Source: CAXXOK01 sp001604115 (GTDB lineage Bacteria; Bacillota; Clostridia; Christensenellales; Aristaeellaceae). Taken from it: a DNA stretch of 64,000 bases. Below are positions 57,436 to 64,000 of this stretch, one piece after another. Each line of letters starts with the position of its first letter. The stretch's first letter is position 1. Under the pieces are notes generated by a model. It was not told where the DNA came from. It worked only from the letters and a program-made list of their open reading frames with translations, and ran no database searches. The position numbers and the translations under genes were made by a program. The DNA lies in the NCBI GenBank assembly GCA_034928535.1, contig JAYFOV010000004.1, positions 1-64,000 on the forward strand. Direction: 5' to 3'.

Positions 57436-58707
57436 TTACCGCGGGGGGATGGGCACTGTGCTGCCGCCGTGGGGCATCACCGCTACGCTTTGCTCGCCGA
57501 AATCGAGCAGGGCGGCCAGCTCCGCCTCATCGGCGATGGCCTGGATGCCCATGGGGGCGAGCACCTCCGCCGGCAGGCGGCTGAGCATATGAAAATCCGT
57601 GCCCCGCGCAATTTCGCAGCAGGCATAAAACACATACCCGGCAATGGTAAAGCCCGCCCGCAGCGCCGCGTCCAACCGACCTTCCAGCAGGGGCTTGCTC
57701 CAGCCGAAAAATTCATCCGGGCCGCCGCCTTCCGGACATTCCGCCAGAAAGATGAACCGCCCGCCGGGCTTGACCGCCTCCCGTGCGTTGATCATCGTCT
57801 TGGAGCCCTGATACAGGTTCATATCCTTGGGAAAGCCCCCGCAGCTGGCCACCACCGCGTCAAAGCGCTGGGCGATGGGCACGCCGTTGTAGCGATCCAC
57901 CAGACGGCAGCTCTCTTCCCAGGCCAGGGCGTAGTGGCCGCTGGGCAGGGCGATGTGGTCGCCCCGGCCATCCACCACCAGATTGATGCCGAAAACCGGC
58001 GTGACCATTTCGGCGGCCTCCATCATATCCTCATGCACCGGGTTGCCTTCCAGCCTGCCGCAGCCCACCGCATCGCTGGAGCGGGGCTCGCTCGGGTGCA
58101 GCGCGTGCCGGTGGTTCTGGCGTATGGTCAGCTCCCCGGCCACGCCGGGCACGATGCTCTTGCGCCCACCGCCATAGCCCGCCAGCAGATGGTGCACCGT
58201 GCCGCCCATCAGGATCACCTTGCGCCCAACCACCCAAGGGCTGATTTGCACCTGTGTGCCGCGGGATGTCGTGCCCATGCTCACCAGCGGCTGATCCGCC
58301 TCATGGTTGAGCACGCGCACGCGATCCATCACATCCCCGCCGGTGATGCGCCGCAGCTCCGCCTCGCTCTGCGGGCGGTGCGTGCCCAGCGCCACCAAAA
58401 AAACGATGTTGGCATAGGGCATGCCTACCACATCATGCAAGTAATCCACCAGCAAGGGACAAATTCGATCCTGGTGCATCCATGCGCGCGTCAGGTCACT
58501 GATGATCACGGTCACCTGATCCGCCGGAGTCAGCACATCCCGGAGCGCCGGACTGCCGATGGCGTTTTGCTCTACAGCCAGCCGAAAGGCTTCGGGTAGG
58601 TTTTGCAGGGGCGGGGGCGTGACGGCCTGCAACACTTCGATGTGCTTTGCGCGCACCGTAGCGGTGATTTGCTTTTCCCCATACCCAAACTGAAACGTCT
58701 GCTCCAT
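57436..58707 (-). CDS. larA: LarA-family nickel-dependent racemase (lactate racemase or related)
   Basis: A 423-residue LarA/DUF2088 protein. Family catalytic residues are visible: the His in FLVALGTHRPQ, the Lys that bears the nickel-pincer cofactor in GYGGGRKSIVPG, and His in TVHHLLAG. Larger members use lactate, malate, or other 2-hydroxy acids as substrates. No larB, larC or larE (cofactor synthesis) genes lie in the window, so the cofactor must come from elsewhere. GGGGGTG precedes the ATG. Substrate assignment is not possible. Confidence 0.87.
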   Translation of the reverse strand: MEQTFQFGYGEKQITATVRAKHIEVLQAVTPPPLQNLPEAFRLAVEQNAIGSPALRDVLTPADQVTVIISDLTRAWMHQDRICPLLVDYLHDVVGMPYANIVFLVALGTHRPQSEAELRRITGGDVMDRVRVLNHEADQPLVSMGTTSRGTQVQISPWVVGRKVILMGGTVHHLLAGYGGGRKSIVPGVAGELTIRQNHRHALHPSEPRSSDAVGCGRLEGNPVHEDMMEAAEMVTPVFGINLVVDGRGDHIALPSGHYALAWEESCRLVDRYNGVPIAQRFDAVVASCGGFPKDMNLYQGSKTMINAREAVKPGGRFIFLAECPEGGGPDEFFGWSKPLLEGRLDAALRAGFTIAGYVFYACCEIARGTDFHMLSRLPAEVLAPMGIQAIADEAELAALLDFGEQSVAVMPHGGSTVPIPPR

Positions 58708-58865
58708 GGTAGCACCCCCGTTGCGTTGATGCGCCCATCATAGCACATTTCCGGGCAGGAGAAAAGCACGCCGGCGCAGTATGTTATCGGGTAAGGCGCA
58801 CGCCCAAAGGGTTTGCTGCCAGCAAAAAAACGCGCGAAGGCGCGGGAAACGGAGCGTACCGCACC

Positions 58866-59219
58866 ATGCCTTATGTGAACATCGTGACCAGCAAAACGCT
58901 GGAACCCCAGGAGGTACAAGCCCTTCATGAGAGTGTGCTGTCCGCCGCCGCGTTGCTGGGCAAGCCTGCCGCCAGCGTGATGGTGCGCGTGCAGGATGGC
59001 GCGACGCTGCAACGTGGGCAGACGCCCGGCCACTGCGCCTATTGTGATGTGCAGGTGCTCGGCCAGCCTGCCCCTGAGGCCGCCGATGCCTTTGCCCAAA
59101 GGCTGTGTGCCGATATCGCGCGCATTGCGCAAACATCGCCCGGCAGCCTGTACCTGAACCTGGGCGCCATGGCGCTTTGCTATACCGATGGCACGCTGGT
59201 CAAGCCCCGCACCGCCTAG
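58866..59219 (+). CDS. MIF/4-oxalocrotonate-tautomerase-family protein
   Basis: A 117-residue member of the MIF superfamily. After Met removal, Pro is N-terminal (MPYVNIVTSK), the catalytic base in this family. The C-terminal SLYLNLGAMA segment and size fit phenylpyruvate tautomerase/MIF trimers. GGAG lies about 11 bases upstream. It is divergent from larA with 158 bases between. Activity might be keto-enol tautomerisation, but could also be none. Confidence 0.85.
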   Translation: MPYVNIVTSKTLEPQEVQALHESVLSAAALLGKPAASVMVRVQDGATLQRGQTPGHCAYCDVQVLGQPAPEAADAFAQRLCADIARIAQTSPGSLYLNLGAMALCYTDGTLVKPRTA

Positions 59220-59647
59220 CCGCCTGATTGTGGTGGCGCTTCATACGCCGGCGTATCGTCCTTTGCCCGCGCCGGAAAGCAGCATGCTCTTCTCTCCCCG
59301 GATGCCTTACAAGTATGATATACTGCCAATGGTTGGTTTGTGCAGCGTAAGTCCAGCACGCCGGTTTGCCGGGCAGGCATAAGCGCTCCGCCTGTTCGGT
59401 TACATGTGCAGCGCGCAGCGTGTCTTTCTGTGAGACGCCGCCTGCCACCGGGACGCATCTTGCCCTGCATACGCCGGGCTGCGCATAGCAAAGGCAAGCT
59501 GCCAAAGCCTTTTGAACCAACCCAGCACTGCAATGTGAAACGCTTGTAAAATTTGGATGTTCCGTGTATACTGTTTACATTCACGTGTCGTACCTTCCAT
59601 TAATTTCAAATCATTTTGTAACCCATGCGAGGAGTGGAGCAGAAAGC
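59220..59647 (+). promoter_or_regulatory. Upstream region of the REC-GGDEF-EAL gene
   Basis: The only feature is a promoter, TTGTAA (59544-59549), 17 bp, TATACT (59567-59572), about 75 bases before the start codon. No ORF in the remaining ~320 bases is supported. Confidence 0.7.
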
Positions 59648-62600
59648 ATGAGCCGGAGGATATTGCTGGTGGAGGACAACGCAGCGGAGCGCGCTGCTTG
59701 CCTTGCCGTCCTTTCCCCACATTTTGATGTGCTCACGGTGGATGGCTGCGCGGCCGCGATGGCGACGCTCACGCACGCGAACCCCGCCGTGGAATGCGTG
59801 CTTCTGTCCCTTTCCTGCCCGGATGCGTTTGATTTTTTAGCCACCAAGCGCGCCAGCATGATCCTGCACCATGTGCCCGTCATTGCCATTGCCGCAACCC
59901 CGGGGGACGATCAGGAGCTGCGCGCCCTCGATCTGGATGCGATGGATGTGACCTTCCGCCCCCTCCAGCCGGAGCTGTTTCTCAAGCGGGTGCGCAACGT
60001 CCTTCGCCTGAGCGAAAACCAGTCCCTGCGGCGTGCGCTGGAGCGTGACCCGCTGACGGGCATTTTCAACCGCAATACGTTTGTGCACCGCACTGCCCGC
60101 ATGCTCCGCAAAAAAAACGGCGAAGTCTACCAGCTCCAGGTGTGGGATGTGGAGCATTTCAAAGTTGTGAACGATCTGTACGGCCTTGCCACCGGGGATC
60201 GGGTGCTGCGCGCCATTGCACGTAATTTGGATGTGCAGCTGCGCGGCGTGGGCACCTATGCCCGCCTGGAAAGTGACCGCTTTGCGCTGTGCTACCCCGC
60301 CCGTCTGTATGAGCCCGGCGATCTGCTCCAGAGCGCCAACCAGTGCCTGGAAGAAATGCACATCGGCATCAACCTGGTGCTTTACGCGGGCGTATATCAG
60401 GTGGAGGATTCCGCCATCAGCGTCGATCAGATGTGCGATCGCGCCTATATGGCGCTGAAGACCATCAAAGGCCGCTACCACGAGCGTTTTGCCTATTATG
60501 ACAGCACCATGCGCGACCGGCTGGTGCTGGAACAGCGCATCAGCTCGGAAATGAACGCGGCGCTATCCCAGGGTCAGTTCTGCTTTTACCTGCAGCCGAT
60601 TTACAGCATCACGACCGGCGAGCCGGAAAGCGCCGAGGCGCTGGTGCGTTGGGATCATCCTGAGCGCGGTGTGGTGCCGCCCGCTGATTTCATCCCCCTG
60701 TTTGAGCGCAACGGTTTCATCACCCATCTGGATGCCTACCTGCTGGAGAGCGTGTGCCAGTATTTGACCGCGCTGCTGGCCGACGGCCTGAACCCGATGC
60801 CCATCAGCGTGAACCTGTCCCGCCTGAACTTGCTCAACCCCAAGCTTTCGCAGGATATCATTCAGGTAGTGGAGCGCCACCAGCTCCCAACCCGCCTGAT
60901 CCGCTTTGAGATCACGGAAAGCGCCTATACAGACCATCCCGAGCAGCTGCTGGCGGCCGTGCAGGCCCTCCGCCAGCGGGGCTTCGAGATTTTGATGGAC
61001 GATTTTGGCAGCGGTTATTCCTCCCTGAGCATGCTCAAGGAACTGCCGGTGGATATCCTCAAGGTGGATATGCGCTTTCTCACGGACATGGAAAATAACG
61101 GCCGTGCCGCCAATGTCATGGCCAGCATCATCCGCATGGCAAAATGGCTTGACATCACCGTGGTTGCCGAAGGCGTGGAAACCAGCTCCCAGCTGGAGTT
61201 TTTGCGCTCCATGGGCTGTGACGGCGTGCAGGGCTATTTTCTGGCCAAGCCCATGCCATCGGCCGCATTTACCAAGCTGCTCAAAAATCCCGCCTCCCTG
61301 CGCCGGCAGCACCAGAGCGACCGTGAGCGCATCATCAGCGATTTCGATCTGCAAACGCTGTGGGATAGTAACCAGCAGGTAAACATCCTGTTCAGCGGGA
61401 TGATCGGCGCAATCGGCCTGTACGAAAAGGCAGGCGATGTGCTGGAAGTGCTGCGCGTGAACGAGAGCTACTTTGAGCTGCTGGGCAGCACCCCGCAGAC
61501 GCTGCTCAACAAAGAGCGCAACGTGATCGCCACCCTGGACCCCGGCGATCGGCACAAGCTGCTCAATGCCTGCGAGCGCGCCGTCAAGACCCATGCGGTG
61601 GAGCAGGTGCAGATCAGCTGCCCGCATGCGGATGGGCACATGCTCTGGCTGGACATCAAACTGCGCCACCTGGGCAGTGTGAACCACCACGACCTTTTTT
61701 ATTTTGCCCTGACGGACATCACCCGGCAAAAAGAGCTGGAACGCAATTACATGCTCTACCAGTATGGCTCGGTCATCCTGGATGCCTACAACGAGGTGCT
61801 GGAGCTCAACTATACCGACCAGCTGGCGACCAGCTACAGCTTCGGCGGCATGACCAGTTACCGTACTGTGACCCTTTCGCTGGAGACCACGCTGCGCAGC
61901 ATCCTGGAGCACCGCATCCACCCGGAGGATCGGGAGGTTCTGGCGCAGACCCTCAGCCGCGATGCCATGGTCAAGAACTTTGAGCGGAAGCTTCGCCATG
62001 TAGTGTCGCTGGAAGTGCGCACACGCCACGGCGATGGCCCGTATCACTGGACGCGCATCACCATACACCGGATGGACGACCCCACCGGTAAATTGCGCGC
62101 GCTATGCTGCAGCCGCGATATTGACGAGCAAAAACAGAACGAACGGATGCAGGCGCAATACCTTGCACTGCAAGCCAAGCAGCAGGAGCAGGATCGCTAC
62201 CGCACCATCCTGGAGCAAACGCAAACGGCCTTGCTGGCTTGGGCGCCCGGAGCCCAATGCGCGGAGGGCAACGCCCTGGCAGATGCGTACAGCCTGAGCC
62301 GGATGTCCTTTGATGCGCTCATCGCCGGGGATGTGCCCCCCTGGGTGTGTGAGCCGCTGGATATGGGCTCGTTGCGCGCCTTCCTTAAAGGGATGGAGCG
62401 GCACAGCAGCGCCTCCCGGCTGGTTCGGCTTGCGCTGGCCGCCGGCGAGATGCGCTGGTGCAAGCTATCACTGACCGTGCAGCGCAGCGAGGATGGCGCC
62501 ATTGCCGCGGTGCTGGCCATCATCAACGATGTGGATCATGAACACCGTATCCAGCTGCAATTGGATGCGCAGCGCCTGCAAAACGAGCGCAGGCTGTCCA

Positions 62601-64000
62601 TGCTCAGCCATCTGTATTGGACGCTGCCCTGCTGCATCCTTCAGCTCAATTTGGAGGATCCGCCCAAGCCCATCTTCTACAACCGGGCATGCTGGGAGCT
62701 GTTTGGCTTTGCCTCCAAAGAGGCGTTTGATGCCGTTGCCAGCCGGGATCTCTATACCCTGATCGCGCCTGCGGAGCGGGATCGCTTCCTTTCCAGCCTC
62801 AAGCGATGCCGCGACCAGCGTACAGTAGAAAATATTGATGTGGTGGTGCAGCGACCCGGCGGCCTGTCCGGCAGCCTGCACGGCAGCGTAGCCATGAGCC
62901 ATGGCGGGGATGGGCAACCCCTGTTGCAGCTGGTGCTGCTGGATACCACCCTGCAACGGGAGCAGGAAGTGCGCCTGACCCGCACCAAAGCATCGCTGGA
63001 GCGCACCACCGATATGCTCCAGCATTTGCTTGAAAATTTGCCCGTCGGCGTCACGCTCTTTGAGTTCGGCTCGCTGGTACGCTCCCTGTACATCAACACG
63101 CGCGCCTACAGCATGTTTGGGCTCCAGGAGCACAAGCCGGAGCGGTTTATGGAGCTAATGCGCATTTCAGGCTTCCACCTTCAGTGCGATGCGGAGGGCT
63201 CGCCGATCCAAGCCATTGATCACAACGGCGCAAACCTGAGCGATGTGACCCGCCTGACCCGGGAGGATGGCACGCCGTTTTGGCTGCGCGCATTTTACAC
63301 CATTGTGCCGCAGCAAAACACACCTCCGCTGTGCTATGCCGTGCTGGCCGATGTGACCCAGCAGGTGGAGGTGGAGCGCGCCTACAACCGCCAAAGCGAG
63401 CTGTACCGCATTATGATGGAGGATTCCCAGCAGATCTTTATCGATTATGATCTGGAATCCGACACCATGCACTACACCCTGCGCATGCCCGAAGGCAAGC
63501 GGGAGGAGCGCGTCATGCCCTCCTACACCAAAAACCTGCGCCGCAGCGCCATCGTCCACCCAGAGTATGTGACCGGATTGGTGAGCGCCATGCGCAAGCA
63601 CATCCGCAACCAGACTCCGGGTGAGTGGGAGTATCTGGCCGATTATTACGGCACCGGGGAACACCGCTGGTACCGCGTGTATTTCCGCACCCTGGCGGAC
63701 GAAAACGGCGCCCCCTACCGCATGGTGGGGCGTGTGGTGGATATTCAGGAAGAAAAAATCCGCGATGCACAGCTGGGGCAGGCCAACGTGTTCCGCAGGG
63801 CTGTCAACCAGGTGAGCTTGTTTGTATTTGCTTTTGACCTGCCGGAAATGAACCCGCATTTGCTGGCAGGCGAGGAGCTCAAGCGCGCGGGCTTCCATGC
63901 CTACCTGGACTATTTGAGCCCGGCGCGCAACCAAAAGCTGATCCATGCCGATGAGCGCGCGGTGCTGCTGGATGCGCTGGACCCGCAGGCGCTGAGCACC
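59648..64000 (+). CDS. Large REC-GGDEF-EAL-PAS c-di-GMP regulatory protein (partial)
   Basis: An open frame of 1451 codons that runs off the right edge. Residues 3-120 form a receiver domain (RILLVEDNAAERA), but the phospho-Asp position is LLSLSCPD (Ser), and the usual Lys is Arg (FRPLQP), so it is a pseudo-receiver. Residues ~130-290 are a GGDEF domain whose signature has become RLESDRF near 205, so it should lack cyclase activity but could bind GTP. Residues ~310-560 are an EAL domain with EALVRW, EITES, DDFGSGYSSL, DILKVD and VVAEGVET, all intact, so phosphodiesterase activity is likely. Several PAS-like sensor domains follow (for example residues ~585-700, 1000-1100 and 1240-1360). The ATG at 59648 is chosen by position and frame. 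Confidence 0.88.
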   Translation, partial: MSRRILLVEDNAAERAACLAVLSPHFDVLTVDGCAAAMATLTHANPAVECVLLSLSCPDAFDFLATKRASMILHHVPVIAIAATPGDDQELRALDLDAMDVTFRPLQPELFLKRVRNVLRLSENQSLRRALERDPLTGIFNRNTFVHRTARMLRKKNGEVYQLQVWDVEHFKVVNDLYGLATGDRVLRAIARNLDVQLRGVGTYARLESDRFALCYPARLYEPGDLLQSANQCLEEMHIGINLVLYAGVYQVEDSAISVDQMCDRAYMALKTIKGRYHERFAYYDSTMRDRLVLEQRISSEMNAALSQGQFCFYLQPIYSITTGEPESAEALVRWDHPERGVVPPADFIPLFERNGFITHLDAYLLESVCQYLTALLADGLNPMPISVNLSRLNLLNPKLSQDIIQVVERHQLPTRLIRFEITESAYTDHPEQLLAAVQALRQRGFEILMDDFGSGYSSLSMLKELPVDILKVDMRFLTDMENNGRAANVMASIIRMAKWLDITVVAEGVETSSQLEFLRSMGCDGVQGYFLAKPMPSAAFTKLLKNPASLRRQHQSDRERIISDFDLQTLWDSNQQVNILFSGMIGAIGLYEKAGDVLEVLRVNESYFELLGSTPQTLLNKERNVIATLDPGDRHKLLNACERAVKTHAVEQVQISCPHADGHMLWLDIKLRHLGSVNHHDLFYFALTDITRQKELERNYMLYQYGSVILDAYNEVLELNYTDQLATSYSFGGMTSYRTVTLSLETTLRSILEHRIHPEDREVLAQTLSRDAMVKNFERKLRHVVSLEVRTRHGDGPYHWTRITIHRMDDPTGKLRALCCSRDIDEQKQNERMQAQYLALQAKQQEQDRYRTILEQTQTALLAWAPGAQCAEGNALADAYSLSRMSFDALIAGDVPPWVCEPLDMGSLRAFLKGMERHSSASRLVRLALAAGEMRWCKLSLTVQRSEDGAIAAVLAIINDVDHEHRIQLQLDAQRLQNERRLSMLSHLYWTLPCCILQLNLEDPPKPIFYNRACWELFGFASKEAFDAVASRDLYTLIAPAERDRFLSSLKRCRDQRTVENIDVVVQRPGGLSGSLHGSVAMSHGGDGQPLLQLVLLDTTLQREQEVRLTRTKASLERTTDMLQHLLENLPVGVTLFEFGSLVRSLYINTRAYSMFGLQEHKPERFMELMRISGFHLQCDAEGSPIQAIDHNGANLSDVTRLTREDGTPFWLRAFYTIVPQQNTPPLCYAVLADVTQQVEVERAYNRQSELYRIMMEDSQQIFIDYDLESDTMHYTLRMPEGKREERVMPSYTKNLRRSAIVHPEYVTGLVSAMRKHIRNQTPGEWEYLADYYGTGEHRWYRVYFRTLADENGAPYRMVGRVVDIQEEKIRDAQLGQANVFRRAVNQVSLFVFAFDLPEMNPHLLAGEELKRAGFHAYLDYLSPARNQKLIHADERAVLLDALDPQALST

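Noticed and set aside
60563..62068. 501-residue minus-strand ORF opposite the REC-GGDEF-EAL gene
   Set aside because: The plus strand carries clear EAL motifs over the same bases; the minus frame has none.
1..64000. Mobile elements, CRISPR arrays, rRNA or tRNA genes
   Set aside because: I saw no transposase, integrase, regularly spaced repeats, or tRNA-like cloverleaf sequences; a tRNAscan or CRISPR finder run would settle it.

Overview
This window is a compact, GC-rich bacterial chromosome segment with genes on both strands and no phage, plasmid, transposon, CRISPR array, rRNA or tRNA that I can recognise. The content points to an anaerobic Firmicute of the class Clostridia. Three T-box leaders, consensus sigma-A promoters (TTGACA, 17 bp, TATAAT), strong AGGAGG ribosome binding sites, a DUF177-rpmF pair, scpA-scpB, ackA-pta, tmcAL, an addB-type nuclease and a mini-rubredoxin all fit. 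High GC and solute-binding proteins without a lipobox cysteine suggest a Christensenellales-like lineage, but that placement is only inference.

Layout. 1-3.6 kb: a methionine ABC transporter (metN-metI-metQ) behind a Met/Cys-rich leader peptide and an intrinsic terminator, a ribosome-mediated attenuator. 3.7-7.6 kb (minus): two unrecognised envelope proteins in one operon. 7.9-9.9 kb (minus): an AMP-forming acyl-CoA synthetase under a T-box. 9.9-13.3 kb: a GNAT protein, a small membrane protein, murI and wecB. 13.6-17.8 kb: an SDR reductase overlapping a 1098-residue AMP-ligase/ACP/alpha-oxoamine-synthase fusion, a candidate sphingoid-base-type lipid pathway. 18-23.4 kb: rsmI, recQ, birA and a NadR-like enzyme. 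23.4-27.7 kb: a MarR regulator and a heterodimeric ABC exporter under a perfect 18-bp palindrome. 28-31 kb: a DEAD-box RNA helicase, a duplicated two-hairpin element and rsmH. 31.4-35.6 kb (minus): DUF177, rpmF, a Val T-box, a small membrane protein and valS. 35.6-39.3 kb: ackA-pta and the divergent tmcAL. 39.6-44 kb (minus): an M50 protease with scpA-scpB, and deoB with a purine nucleoside phosphorylase. 44.2-48.6 kb: an RNA methyltransferase, a 76-residue unknown, a 36-residue rubredoxin, thrC and a small P-loop protein. 49-53.8 kb: addB and the divergent mnmE. 54.2-57.4 kb (minus): a TrpXYZ-type transporter under a Trp T-box. 57.4-64 kb: larA, a MIF-family tautomerase, and a large REC-GGDEF-EAL-PAS protein running off the right edge.

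Amino-acid sensing by RNA is a theme. Methionine (or cysteine) uptake is under a translated leader, tryptophan uptake and valyl-tRNA synthetase are under T-boxes with readable UGG and GUC specifiers, and an acyl-CoA synthetase is under a third T-box whose best specifier reading is CGC (Arg). The most novel-looking items are the Met/Cys leader attenuator, the SDR plus AMP-ligase/ACP/oxoamine-synthase pair, the T-box on an acyl-CoA synthetase, and the MarR palindrome. All calls are by eye; no database search or folding program was run.
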